Part shown: piece after piece, positions 49,839 to 58,836 of the stretch | How positions within the stretch are numbered: the stretch's first letter is position 1 | Layout: each line of letters opens with the position of its first letter | Assembly: GCA_047601665.1 (NCBI GenBank) | Contig: JASGIT010000001.1 | Span: 992,001-1,056,000, forward strand | Origin: JASGIT01 sp047601665 | Lineage (GTDB): Bacteria > Pseudomonadota > Gammaproteobacteria > Burkholderiales > Burkholderiaceae_C | Direction: 5' to 3' | Length of the DNA stretch: 64,000 bases | Position numbers and translations under genes: made by a program | The notes under the pieces: model-generated | The model's input: the letters and a program-made list of their open reading frames with translations, nothing else | Told to the model about the DNA's origin: nothing | The model's database searches: none

Positions 49839-51011
49839 TCACTTGCGCCCGTACTGTTGCACAAACAGCGCGAGGCTGCCGGCCGCCACGCCCCAGAAGG
49901 CCGAGCCCACGCCCGCGACGGTGACGCCGCTCAGGGTGACGAGGAAGGTGATGAGCGCCGCCTCGCGGTGCGATTCGCCCGACAGGGCGGCGGCGAGGCC
50001 GTTGCCGATGGCGCCCAGCAGGGCCAGGCCCGCGATGGCGACGACGAGTTCCGGCGGGAAGGCCGTGAGCAGCCCCGTGATGACCGCGCCGAAAATGCCG
50101 ATGACCACGTAGAGCAGGCCGCAGGACACGGCGGCGGTGTAGCGCTTGGCTTTGTCCTCATGCGCTTCCGGCCCCATGCAGATGGCGGCGGTGATGGCGC
50201 TGAAGTTGAGCGCGTAGCCGCCGAACGGCGCGAGCACCAGGGTGGCAAGGCCGGTCATGGTGATGAGGCGCGAAACCGGCAGGTCGTAGCCCGTGGCGCG
50301 CATGACGGCGACGCCGGGCAGGTTCTGCGAGGCCATGGTCACGACGAACAGCGGCAGCGCGAGGCTGACGAACGCGCCCGGGCTGAACTGCGGCGCGGTG
50401 AATTCCGGCACGGCCAGCGCGAAATGGACAGACGACCAGTGCATGTCGCCGCGCAGCGCCACGAAGGCGATGCCCAGCACGAGCGTGATGACGACGGCGT
50501 AGCGTGGCGCGAAGCGGCGCGCCAGCAGGTAGCCGCCGAGCATGGCCAGCACCAGCGGCAGCGCCGTCTGCGCGGCGGCGAACGCCTGCATACCGAAGCG
50601 CGCGAGCACGCCCGCGAGCAGGGCCGAGGCGATTTCCATGGGGATGCGGTTCATCACGCGCTCGAACCAGCCCGTGGCCCCGGCCAGCGTGATGAGCAGC
50701 GCGCAGGCCATGAACGCGCCCACGGCCTCGCCCATCGAGAAGCCGCCCGCCAGCCCCGCCGTGGCGAGCACGGCGGCGCCCGGCGTGGACCACGCCACCA
50801 TGACCGGCTTGCGCAGAATCAGCGAGGGCACGAGCGAGCACAGCCCCATGCCCAGGCCCAGCGCCCACATCCACGACGTGATCTGCGCGGGCGTGGCATG
50901 GAAGGCCTGCGCGGCCTGGAACACGATGGCGACGGAACTCGTGAAGCCCACGAGCACGGCGACGAAACCGGCGGTGAAGGCGGAAAGGCTCAGGTCTCGG
51001 AAAAAGCGCAT
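49839..51011 (-). CDS. benE: BenE-family benzoate membrane transporter
   Basis: 390-residue, 12-helix BenE-type permease (benzoate:H+ symporter family). Family regions: GFVAVLVGFTSSVAIVFQAAQA (about 15-36), AWSTPGAAVLATAGLAGGFSM, RIPMEIASALLAGVLARFG and the conserved MASQNLPGVAVMRATGYDLP (about 238-258). ATG at 51011 was preferred over an upstream start because the extra residues come from a dispersed repeat. No benzoate catabolic genes are close; the actual substrate may differ. Confidence 0.88.
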   Translation of the reverse strand: MRFFRDLSLSAFTAGFVAVLVGFTSSVAIVFQAAQAFHATPAQITSWMWALGLGMGLCSLVPSLILRKPVMVAWSTPGAAVLATAGLAGGFSMGEAVGAFMACALLITLAGATGWFERVMNRIPMEIASALLAGVLARFGMQAFAAAQTALPLVLAMLGGYLLARRFAPRYAVVITLVLGIAFVALRGDMHWSSVHFALAVPEFTAPQFSPGAFVSLALPLFVVTMASQNLPGVAVMRATGYDLPVSRLITMTGLATLVLAPFGGYALNFSAITAAICMGPEAHEDKAKRYTAAVSCGLLYVVIGIFGAVITGLLTAFPPELVVAIAGLALLGAIGNGLAAALSGESHREAALITFLVTLSGVTVAGVGSAFWGVAAGSLALFVQQYGRK

Positions 51012-51027
51012 GGCGGGAATACTACGG

Positions 51028-51082
51028 TTTTGATAGCTGCCAGCGCTCGCCATTCCTGGGCTGGAGGCCGATTTGGCTCAAA
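51028..51082 (-). repeat. Dispersed palindromic repeat overlapping the kup stop
   Basis: Minus strand GATTTGAGCCAAATCGGCCT, then CCAGCCCAGGAATGGC, then GAGCGCTGGCAGCTATCAAA. Full-length copy; its first bases contain the TGA stop of kup (51078-51080). Confidence 0.85.
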
Positions 51083-52946
51083 TCTCGATCTTGGAGCCCA
51101 GTTCCACCACCGCGTTGCTGGGCAGGTGCAGGAAGCTGGCCGCGCCGCTGGCGTTGTGGTGCATCTGCGCGAACAGCTTTTCGCGCCACGGGGCCATGCC
51201 GCTGCCGATCGTCGGGATGACCACGTCGCGCGAGAGGAAGTAGCTCGTGGTCATGGCCTCCAGGTCGCAGCCCCGGCCGCGCATCTGTTCGAGAGCGCGC
51301 GGGATGTCGGGGTCGTTCTTGAAGCCGTAGTGCACGGCGACCTGCCAGCAGTCGCCGCCCAGCGGCTCGATCTGCAGGCGCTTGTCCAGCCCGATCCACG
51401 GCACCTCGTGGTTGTGCACGGTGACGAACAGGTTCTGCGCGTGCAGCACCTTGTTGTGCTTGAGGTTGTGCAGCAGCGCGTTGGGCACGGTGCCCGCGCT
51501 CGACGTGAGGAACACCGCCGTGCCCGCCACGCGCGTGGGCGGATTGGCGAAGACGGCGGTGAGGAAGTCCTTGAGGTCGAGGGCTTCTTCCTGCCGCTTT
51601 TCGGCCAGCAGCTCGCGCCCGCGCTTCCAGGTCATCATCAGCGTGAACACCCCGCCGCCGATGGCCAGCGGGAACCAGCCCCCCCGGAACAGCTTGAGCA
51701 GGTTGGACGAGAAGAACGCCAGGTCGATCATGAAGAACCAGACCGTGGCCGCCACGCACAGTAGCAGCGGGTAGTGCCAGGCGTAACGGATGACGAAGAA
51801 AGTGAGCGTGGTGGTGATGAGCATGTCCAGCGTGACCGCGATGCCATAGGCCGCCGCGAGGTTGCTGCTGGAGCGGAACATGACCACCGCGAGCACGATG
51901 GCGACGAACAGGCACCAGTTGACGATGGGGATGTAGATCTGCCCCGTGTCGCGCACGCTGGTGTGCAGGATGTTCAGGCGCGGCAGGTAGCCCAGCTGGA
52001 CGACCTGCTTGGTGACGCTGAACGCGCCCGTGATGAGCGCCTGCGACGCGATCACCGTGGCCAGCGTGGCCATCACGACCAGCGGCAGCAGCGCCCAGTC
52101 AGGGGCAAGGTTGAAGAACGGGTTCTTCACTGCCCCGGGATCGGCCAGCAGCAGCGCGCCCTGGCCGAAGTAGTTGAGCGTGAGCGCGGGCATGACCACG
52201 CTGAACCAGGCCAGGCGGATGGGCTTCTTGCCGAAGTGGCCCAGGTCGGCGTACAGCGCCTCGGCCCCGGTCACGCACAGCACCACCGCGCCCAGGATGA
52301 TGAAGCTGGTGCCGGGGTTGCGCCAGATGAAGCCCAGCGCGTGGTGCGGGCTGAGCGCGCCCAGGATTTCGGGGTGGCCCACGATGTGCTTCACGCCCAG
52401 CGCGGCGATGGTGAAAAACCACAGCAGCGTGACCGGGCCGAAGAAGCGCCCGATGCCGCCCGTGCCGCTTTTCTGCACCGCGAACAGGCAGAACAGCACG
52501 GCGAGCGTGAGCGGAATCACGTAGCGGTTGAACTCGGGCGAGATCACCTCCAGCCCCTCGACCGCCGAGAGCACCGAGATCGCGGGCGTGATGACCCCAT
52601 CCCCATAGAACAGCGAGGTGCCGAAGATGCCCACCGCGAGCAGCACGCCGCGCAGCCGGGGCTTGTCGCGCACGGCCTGCGAGGCCAGCGCGAGCATGGC
52701 GATCAGGCCGCCCTCGCCGTGGTTGTCGGCGCGCAGCACCAGCACCACGTACTTGATGGAGACGATGCTGGTCAGCGTCCAGAAGAAGATGGAGAGCACG
52801 CCGTAGATGTTCTGCGGCGTGAACTCCACGTGGCCCGCGCCGAAGACTTCCTTGACGGCGTAGAGGACGCTGGTGCCGATGTCGCCGTAGACGACGCCGA
52901 TCGCGCCCAGGGTGAGCGCGGCGAGGGAGGATTTCGCGGTTTGCAA
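51078..52946 (-). CDS. kup: Potassium transporter Kup
   Basis: 622-residue KUP/HAK/KT potassium:proton symporter. 12 helices in about residues 1-430 followed by a cytoplasmic tail. N-terminus SLAALTLGAIGVVYGDIGTS (about 6-25) and ADNHGEGGLIAMLAL, NYFGQGALLL, FYGDGVITPAISVLSAVEGL are family signatures. Where most relatives have GDIGTSPLY this one has GDIGTSVLY. The only start that keeps the family N-terminus is a TTG at 52946, with a stop two codons upstream. It lies between gshA (upstream) and benE. Confidence 0.93.
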   Translation of the reverse strand: MQTAKSSLAALTLGAIGVVYGDIGTSVLYAVKEVFGAGHVEFTPQNIYGVLSIFFWTLTSIVSIKYVVLVLRADNHGEGGLIAMLALASQAVRDKPRLRGVLLAVGIFGTSLFYGDGVITPAISVLSAVEGLEVISPEFNRYVIPLTLAVLFCLFAVQKSGTGGIGRFFGPVTLLWFFTIAALGVKHIVGHPEILGALSPHHALGFIWRNPGTSFIILGAVVLCVTGAEALYADLGHFGKKPIRLAWFSVVMPALTLNYFGQGALLLADPGAVKNPFFNLAPDWALLPLVVMATLATVIASQALITGAFSVTKQVVQLGYLPRLNILHTSVRDTGQIYIPIVNWCLFVAIVLAVVMFRSSSNLAAAYGIAVTLDMLITTTLTFFVIRYAWHYPLLLCVAATVWFFMIDLAFFSSNLLKLFRGGWFPLAIGGGVFTLMMTWKRGRELLAEKRQEEALDLKDFLTAVFANPPTRVAGTAVFLTSSAGTVPNALLHNLKHNKVLHAQNLFVTVHNHEVPWIGLDKRLQIEPLGGDCWQVAVHYGFKNDPDIPRALEQMRGRGCDLEAMTTSYFLSRDVVIPTIGSGMAPWREKLFAQMHHNASGAASFLHLPSNAVVELGSKIEI

Positions 52947-52989
52947 CTGCTACGACTTGTAATGCGAAGCGCGTATTGTCGCCCAGGCT

Positions 52990-54222
52990 TCAGTCGTAGA
53001 CCTCGGCGTCCGGGTCGGTCGCTTCCAACTCGTAGCTGGCGGCCAGCATGGCCAGCCGCGCGACCACGCCGTACATGTAGAACCGGTTGGGCGCGCTGGC
53101 CCCTGGGCGCGCGTGGGCCTGGGGCAGTTGCGCGCCGTGCTCGAAGGCCAGGGGCACGAAGCGCGCGCCGGGCGCGCCCAGGCCCTCCTCGGCGCTGCGC
53201 TCGGCGTGCATACGGTAGAAGCCGCCGACCACGTAGCGGTCCATCATGTAGACCACGGGCTCGGCCACGGCTTCGTGCACGCGCTCCTGCGTGAGAACGC
53301 CCTCCTGCAGGATCAGCGCCCCCGTGGGCGCGGCGTCCAGTTCCCGGGCGTCGCGCACCGTGGTGATGCCCCCGCCCGCGCAGCCGCTGTCGGACTTGAT
53401 GACGACGAAGGGTTTTTCGGCGATGCCGTATTCCTTGTACTTGCGGCGGATCTTGGCGAGCAGCGCGTCCACCTGCGTGCGCAGCGCATCCACGCCCGTA
53501 TCCTCGGCGCTTTTGCTGAACAGCGGCTGGATGAGCCACGGGTCCATGCCCAGCAGCTTGCCGAAGCGCTTGGAGACTTCCTCGTAGTTCTTGAAGTGCA
53601 CGCTGCGCCGGCGCACGCTCCAGCCCGCGTGCAGCGGCGGCAGCAGGTACTGCTCGTGCAGGTCTTCGAGGATGCCCGGCGCGCCCGCCGCCAGGTCGTT
53701 GTTGAGCAGGATGGTGCAGGGGTCGAAGTTCTTCAGGCCCAGGCGGCGCTTGCCGCGCACGGCGGGCTCCAGCAGCACCGTGTCGCCATTGGGCAGGCGG
53801 ATTTCGGTGGGCTGCTTGATGTCGGGGCTGATGGAGCCGATGCGCACGTTCAGCCCCGCCATGTTGAAGATGCGCGCCAGCCGCGCCACGTTGCTCAGGT
53901 AGAAGCTGTTGGTCAGGTTCTCGGGAATGATGAGCAGGTTGCGCGCCTCGGGGCAGATCTTCTCGATGGCGGCCATGGCGGCCTGCACGGCCAGGGGCAG
54001 CATCTCCTCCGTCAGGTGGCTCCAGCCGCGCGGGAACAGGTTGGTGTCCACGGGCGCGAGCTTGAAGCCCGCGTTGCGGATGTCCACCGAGGTGTAGAAC
54101 GGCGGCGTATGCTCCATCCACTCCAGGCGGAACCAGCGCTCGATGGCGGGCATGGAGTCGAGGATGCGCTGCTCCAGTTCGTTGATCGGGCCGGTGAGTG
54201 CGGTGACGAGGTGGGGAACCAT
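52990..54222 (-). CDS. gshA: Glutamate-cysteine ligase (Thiobacillus/beta-proteobacterial type)
   Basis: 410-residue enzyme making gamma-glutamylcysteine, the first glutathione step. It belongs to the separate GshA family found in beta-proteobacteria and acidithiobacilli (not E. coli type). N-terminus LVTALTGPINELEQRILDSMPAIERWFR; central GFKLAPVDTNLFPRGW; C-terminal ATP-grasp-like FVVIKSDSGCAGGGITTVRD and RFYMYGVVARLAMLAASYELEA. Followed by kup on the same strand (43 bases), preceded by trkH (20 bases). gshB lies beyond kup and benE. Confidence 0.93.
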   Translation of the reverse strand: MVPHLVTALTGPINELEQRILDSMPAIERWFRLEWMEHTPPFYTSVDIRNAGFKLAPVDTNLFPRGWSHLTEEMLPLAVQAAMAAIEKICPEARNLLIIPENLTNSFYLSNVARLARIFNMAGLNVRIGSISPDIKQPTEIRLPNGDTVLLEPAVRGKRRLGLKNFDPCTILLNNDLAAGAPGILEDLHEQYLLPPLHAGWSVRRRSVHFKNYEEVSKRFGKLLGMDPWLIQPLFSKSAEDTGVDALRTQVDALLAKIRRKYKEYGIAEKPFVVIKSDSGCAGGGITTVRDARELDAAPTGALILQEGVLTQERVHEAVAEPVVYMMDRYVVGGFYRMHAERSAEEGLGAPGARFVPLAFEHGAQLPQAHARPGASAPNRFYMYGVVARLAMLAASYELEATDPDAEVYD

Positions 54223-54242
54223 AGGGCCTCAGGTAGTGGTTT

Positions 54243-55709
54243 TCAGCGCCGCCAGAACGCGGGGGACAGCAGCGCCATGAAGCTCAGAATTTCGAGCCGT
54301 CCGAGCAGCATTGCAAGGGTGCAGACCCAAATCTGGAAGTCGGACAGCACCGAATAGTTGGAATCGGGGCCGATCACGCCCAGCCCCGGCCCGGTGCAGT
54401 TCACGCTGGCCAGCACGGCGGTGAAGGCGGAGAGCGGGTCCAGGTCGGTCAGCAGCAGCAGCATACCCAACACGATGATGGTGCCGCCGTACACCAGCAT
54501 GAAGGCCAGCACCGAGAAGATCATGCGGTGGTCCACCACGCCGCCGCCCAGCAGCACGGGCTGCACGGCGCGCGGGTGCACCAGCCGCGTCAGCTCGCGC
54601 CGCGCCTGCTTCACGAGGATGAGCATCCGCACCATCTTGATGCCGCCGCCCGTGGAGCCCGCGCTGGTCGCCACGCCCGACAGCAGCAGCATGAACACCG
54701 GCGCGAACACGGGCCACTGCATGTAGTCGGTCAGCGTGAAGCCCGTGGTCGTCGCCACCGACACCACGTGGAACAGGCCCTGCCACAGTGCCTCCAGCGG
54801 CCCGTACACGCCCTTGGCCCACAGCAGCAGCGCCACCACGAGGCCGCCGCCCAGCAGCGTGACCATGGTGGCGCGCATCTCCGGGTCGCGCCAGAAGCCG
54901 CGCCAGTGCCCCTTGCGCAGCGCCACGAAGTACAGCGCGAAGTTGCAGCTGGCGATGAACATGAACACCAGCGCCACGGCATCGACCCAGGGCGAGTTGA
55001 AGTAGCCCAGGCTCGCGTCGTGCGGCGACAGGCCGCCCAGGCTGATGGTGGCGAACATGTGCATCAGCGCGTCCAGCGGCGTCATGCCCGCGGCCCAGTA
55101 GGCCAGCGCGCAGGCGGCGGAAAACGCCGCGTACACGCCCCACAGGCCCTTGGCGGTCTCGGTCATGCGCGGGGTGAGCTTGGCGTCCTTGAGCGGGCCC
55201 GCCGCCTCGGCCTTGAACAGCTGGCTGCCGCCCACGCCCAGCAGCGGCAGCACCGCCACGGCCAGGATCAGGATGCCCATGCCGCCCAGCCATTGCAGGA
55301 AGGTGCGCCACATGTTCACCGACACGGGCAGGCCGTCCAGCCCGCTGAGCACGGTGGCGCCCGAGGTGGTCAGGCCCGACACGGCCTCGAAGTAGGCGTG
55401 CGTGAACGAAATGGGTTTGCCGACCTGGTGCAGCGCCAGCATGAGCGGCAGCGCCGCCACCAGCGGCAGCAGCAGCCACACGAAGGTGACCAGGATGACG
55501 CCGTGGCGCGGCTGCAGTTCGCGCCCGAAGCGGCGCAGCCCCTGCCACAGCACCACGCCCAGCGCGGCGGCGGCGGCCATGGCCTGCGGGTAGACGCGCC
55601 ATACGCCGTCGTGCTGCGCCAGCGACACCGCCAGCGGCACGCCCATGGCCAGCGAGAACATGCACAGCAGCGCGCCCAGCACGCGCAGAACAGGGAGCAG
55701 GTCGGCCAT
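54243..55709 (-). CDS. trkH: Trk potassium uptake protein TrkH
   Basis: 488-residue pore subunit of the Trk K+ uptake system. Four pore-loop repeats with glycine filters are readable: FEAVSGLTTSGATVL (about 110-125), FATISLGGLSPHD, VSVATTTGFTLTDY and NCTGPGLGVIGPDSNYSVL. Helices are spread over the whole length. ATG at 55709 is 12 bases after the trkA stop, so the pair is one operon. Confidence 0.94.
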   Translation of the reverse strand: MADLLPVLRVLGALLCMFSLAMGVPLAVSLAQHDGVWRVYPQAMAAAAALGVVLWQGLRRFGRELQPRHGVILVTFVWLLLPLVAALPLMLALHQVGKPISFTHAYFEAVSGLTTSGATVLSGLDGLPVSVNMWRTFLQWLGGMGILILAVAVLPLLGVGGSQLFKAEAAGPLKDAKLTPRMTETAKGLWGVYAAFSAACALAYWAAGMTPLDALMHMFATISLGGLSPHDASLGYFNSPWVDAVALVFMFIASCNFALYFVALRKGHWRGFWRDPEMRATMVTLLGGGLVVALLLWAKGVYGPLEALWQGLFHVVSVATTTGFTLTDYMQWPVFAPVFMLLLSGVATSAGSTGGGIKMVRMLILVKQARRELTRLVHPRAVQPVLLGGGVVDHRMIFSVLAFMLVYGGTIIVLGMLLLLTDLDPLSAFTAVLASVNCTGPGLGVIGPDSNYSVLSDFQIWVCTLAMLLGRLEILSFMALLSPAFWRR

Positions 55710-55721
55710 GGTGGTGTGTGG

Positions 55722-57179
55722 TCAGAAAAACGCGGCATTCACGCGGAACAGCTTTTCCACGTCGCGCACCAAGCGTTTGCTGGGCAGGAAGAAGACCACG
55801 TGGTCGCCCGCCTCCACCACGGTGTGGCTGCGCGGGATGATGATCTCGGGCTCGGCCAGCGCGCGCACGTCGGGCGGTGCGTCGGGGTCGGGCAGGCCGC
55901 GCACGATCAGGCCCATGTGCACGGCGGGCGGCAGCGGCAGCTCCTGCACGCGGCGGCCCACCACGCGCGAGGTCTTGCGGTCGCCGCGCGCCACGATCTC
56001 CAGCGCCTCGGCCACGCCGCGGCGCAGGCTGTGCACCGCCGCCACGTCGCCCTGGCGCACGTAGGCCAGCAGTTCGCCCAGCATGGCCTGCGAGGGCGAC
56101 AGCGCGATGTCGATCTGCGTGCCGTGCATCAGGTCGGCGTAGCTGTGCCGGTTGATGAGCGCCAGCACGCGCGTCGCGCCCAGGCGCTTGGCCAGCACGC
56201 TGGCCATGATGTTGTCCTCGTCGTCGTTGGTCAGGGCAATGAACAAGTCGATGTCCTCGATGCCCTCGTCGGTCAGCAGGTCCTCGTCGGTGGTCTCGCC
56301 GTGCAGCACCAGCACGCCGTCGGGCAGGGCCGAGGCCAGCGCGCCGCAGCGGTCGGCGTCGCGCTCCACCACCTTGATGTGGAAGCGCCCCGGCGCCGAG
56401 GCCAGCAGGCGCGCCAGCCGCTCGCCCACGCGGCCGCCGCCCGCGATCATGATGCGGCGCACGGGCCGCACCGGCTGCCCCTCGGGCCGGTGCAGCGCGG
56501 CCAGCACCTGCGGAATCTGCTCGCGCGCAGCGAGCACGAAGACCTCGTCGCCCGGCTCGATGCCCGTGGCGCCGCCGCAGGCCACGAAGCGGTCGGGCTC
56601 GTCGGCAAAGCGGCGGTAGATGGCGACGATGCGCATGGCCACGCTGGGCATGCGCTCGCGCAGCGTGCCGATCTGCAGGCCCACGGCGGGCGCGCCCCGG
56701 CGCGCGCGCACCGAGACCAGGCAGGCGCGGCCCTGGGCGAATTCGCGCACCTGCAGCGCCTCGGGGTATTCGACGAGCTTGCCGATGTAGCGCGTGAGCG
56801 AGTCTTCCGGGCACAGCACGTGGTCCACCGCGAAGCCCTCGGGGCCGACCAGCGCGTCGCCGTCGTGGTAGGCCTGCGAATGCACGCGCGCCACGCGGCG
56901 CGGCACGTTGAACAGCATGTGCGCGAGCTTGCAGCACACGAGGTTGGTCTCGTCGCGCTCGGCGCAGGCGAGGAGCAGGTCGGTGTCGCGCGCGCCCGCC
57001 TCGGCCAGCACCGCCGGGTCAATGCCGCTGCCCACCACGCCGCGCAGGTCGTAGCGCGATTCGAGGTCGCGCAGCGCCTCGGCGTCGGTGTCGATGACGG
57101 TGATGTCGTTGCGCTCCGACACCAGGCTGGCCGCCACGCTCTGGCCCACGCGGCCCGCGCCGAGGATGATGATTTTCAT
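55722..57179 (-). CDS. trkA: Trk system NAD-binding regulator TrkA
   Basis: 485-residue peripheral protein gating TrkH. Two RCK_N Rossmann domains (IIILGAGRVGQSVAASL at 3-19 and RIMIAGGGRVGERLARLL near 238-255), each followed by a TrkA_C domain. Slightly longer than E. coli TrkA (458). First gene of the gsh/trk segment, downstream of proA across a dispersed repeat. Confidence 0.94.
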   Translation of the reverse strand: MKIIILGAGRVGQSVAASLVSERNDITVIDTDAEALRDLESRYDLRGVVGSGIDPAVLAEAGARDTDLLLACAERDETNLVCCKLAHMLFNVPRRVARVHSQAYHDGDALVGPEGFAVDHVLCPEDSLTRYIGKLVEYPEALQVREFAQGRACLVSVRARRGAPAVGLQIGTLRERMPSVAMRIVAIYRRFADEPDRFVACGGATGIEPGDEVFVLAAREQIPQVLAALHRPEGQPVRPVRRIMIAGGGRVGERLARLLASAPGRFHIKVVERDADRCGALASALPDGVLVLHGETTDEDLLTDEGIEDIDLFIALTNDDEDNIMASVLAKRLGATRVLALINRHSYADLMHGTQIDIALSPSQAMLGELLAYVRQGDVAAVHSLRRGVAEALEIVARGDRKTSRVVGRRVQELPLPPAVHMGLIVRGLPDPDAPPDVRALAEPEIIIPRSHTVVEAGDHVVFFLPSKRLVRDVEKLFRVNAAFF

Positions 57180-57190
57180 GGAATGGCCGC

Positions 57191-57254
57191 TATGTTTTTT
57201 CTAGCTGCTTGCGCCCGCCATTCGGTCGCTGCGGGCCATTTTCATTCAAAAACC
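57191..57254 (-). repeat. Dispersed palindromic repeat, intergenic copy
   Basis: Minus strand TTTTTGAATGAAAATGGCCC, then GCAGCGACCGAATGGCGGGC, then GCAAGCAGCTAGAAAAAACA. Fills most of the gap between proA and trkA. Confidence 0.8.
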
Positions 57255-57263
57255 GCAAAGCCG

Positions 57264-58544
57264 CTAGCGGCGGATTTCCCCCTCGCCCAGCACCACGTAC
57301 TTGAGCGATGTGAGCCCCTCGATGCCCACCGGCCCGCGCGCGTGGAACTTGTCGGTGCTGATGCCGATCTCCGCGCCCAGGCCGTACTCGAAGCCGTCGG
57401 CGAAGCGCGTGCTCGTGTTCACCATCACGCTGGCCGAATCCACCTCGCGCAGGAAGCGCTGCGCGTGCACGTGGTCGCGCGTGAGGATGGCGTCGGTGTG
57501 GTGGCTGGAATACTGGTTGATGTGGGCAATGGCGGCATCGACGCCATCCACCACCTTCACGCTGATGATGGGCGCGAGGTACTCGGTGGACCAGTCCTCC
57601 TCCGTCGCGGGCACGGCGTTCGCCCCCGGCACGGATTGCAGAATGGCGAGGGCTTCCGCGTCGCAGCGCATTTCCACGCCCTTGGCCGCGTACACCGCGC
57701 CGATCCTGGGCAAAAAGGCCGCCGCCACGCCGCGCGCCACCAGCAGCCCCTCGCTCGCGTTGCAGGGGCTGTACTTCTGCGTCTTGGCGTTGTCGGCCAC
57801 GGTGACGGCCATGTCCAGGTCGCAGGGGTCGTCCACGTAGGTGTGGCAGTTGCCGTCCAGGTGCTTGATGACGGGCACCTTGGCGTCGCGGCTGATGCGC
57901 TCGATCAGGCCCTTGCCGCCGCGCGGGATGATCACGTCCACGTACTCGGGCATGGCGATCAGGCGGCCCACGGCCTCGCGGTCGGTGGTCTGCACCAGCT
58001 GCACGCCGTGCTCGGGCAGGCCCGCCTCCGCCAGCGCGCGCACCACCAGCGCGGCCAGCGCCTTGTTCGACGCGATGGCCTCGGAGCCGCCGCGCAGGAT
58101 GCAGGCGTTGCCGCTCTTGATCGACAGGCTCGCGGCCTCGATGGTCACATTGGGGCGGCTCTCGTAAATCATGCCGAACACGCCGATCGGCACGCGCATC
58201 TGCCCCACGCGGATGCCGCTGGGCTGCTGCTTCAAGCCGATGATCTCGCCGATGATGTCCGGCATGGCCGCCAGCTGCTCGCAGCCCTGGGCGCAGGTTT
58301 CGAGCACCTTGGGCGTGAGCTTGAGGCGGTCCACCAGGGGCGCGTCCAGCCCGGCGGCCACGGCGCGCTCCACGTCCTGGGCGTTGTGCTGCTGCAGGGC
58401 GCCGCCCTCTTCGCGCAGTAGCCGCGCCAGGGCCAGCAATGCTTTGTTTTTTATAGCTGCTGGCGCACGTGCCATAAGGGCGGAAGCCACTTTTGCCTGC
58501 AAACCAAGCACCTGGGTGTATTCAGCGATGTTGAGGGCGTTCAT
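57264..58544 (-). CDS. proA: Glutamate-5-semialdehyde dehydrogenase
   Basis: 426-residue gamma-glutamyl phosphate reductase of proline biosynthesis. N-terminus MNALNIAEYTQVLGLQAKVA, then VPIGVFGMIYESRPNVTIEAASLSIKSGN (about 118-146), catalytic-cysteine segment NAKTQKYSPCNASEGLLVA and ARGPVGIEGLTSLKYVVLGEG at the end. proB is not in the window. Residues about 17-38 (AKVASALMARAPAAIKNKALL) are encoded by sequence matching the dispersed repeat, unusually AT-rich for the gene, yet keep the family pattern. Confidence 0.95.
   Translation of the reverse strand: MNALNIAEYTQVLGLQAKVASALMARAPAAIKNKALLALARLLREEGGALQQHNAQDVERAVAAGLDAPLVDRLKLTPKVLETCAQGCEQLAAMPDIIGEIIGLKQQPSGIRVGQMRVPIGVFGMIYESRPNVTIEAASLSIKSGNACILRGGSEAIASNKALAALVVRALAEAGLPEHGVQLVQTTDREAVGRLIAMPEYVDVIIPRGGKGLIERISRDAKVPVIKHLDGNCHTYVDDPCDLDMAVTVADNAKTQKYSPCNASEGLLVARGVAAAFLPRIGAVYAAKGVEMRCDAEALAILQSVPGANAVPATEEDWSTEYLAPIISVKVVDGVDAAIAHINQYSSHHTDAILTRDHVHAQRFLREVDSASVMVNTSTRFADGFEYGLGAEIGISTDKFHARGPVGIEGLTSLKYVVLGEGEIRR
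58441..58503 (-). repeat. Dispersed palindromic repeat, copy inside proA
   Basis: Minus strand GCAAAAGTGGCTTCCGCCC, ..., CGTGCGCCAGCAGCTATAAA, then AAACAAAGCATT. The 3' half closely matches the 34091 copy (GGCAGCTATCAAAATCAAAG + CATC). It is in frame near the proA start. Confidence 0.65.
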
Positions 58545-58695
58545 CCGGCGATTCTGCCGCAGATGCGTCCAAGTGCGCGGGGGGCCGATGGAGTTCAAAT
58601 CTACAAAAAGCAATAGTGCCGCTAAGCGCCGGTATCGCCATCCTGCCGTGCCGATGCTGATACTCGCCGCAACGCATGTACGCTACGCTTGGCGC

Positions 58696-58836
58696 ATGAC
58701 CCGCGCCCACCTGCTCCATCCCATGCAAGCCGCGCTCGGCGCCTTCGCCCAAGGCACGCTGCCCGCTTCCCAACCCAGCGAAACCGCCCGCGCCCAGGCC
58801 GAGCTGCCGGCCGCCCTGCACAGGAGAACAGCGTGA
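58696..58836 (+). CDS. Small 46-codon open frame coupled to the esterase gene
   Basis: Runs from an ATG at 58696 to a TGA that overlaps the GTG start of the carboxylesterase (GTGA). The product (MTRAHLLHPMQAALGAFAQG...) is basic at the start and Ala/Gln-rich; I recognise no family. No strong Shine-Dalgarno is visible. It may be a leader peptide for translational coupling or chance frame in GC-rich DNA. Confidence 0.3.
   Translation: MTRAHLLHPMQAALGAFAQGTLPASQPSETARAQAELPAALHRRTA

Noticed and set aside
51011..51053. Longer N-terminus of BenE starting upstream of 51011
   Set aside because: The extra residues (ASAGSYQNRSIPA) are translation of the intergenic dispersed repeat and do not match the family.
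54528..58421. 1297-codon open frame on the plus strand antisense to trkH, trkA and proA
   Set aside because: High GC makes long antisense frames common here; the product is His/Ala/Gln/Arg-rich with no family pattern, while the minus strand encodes well-known proteins.
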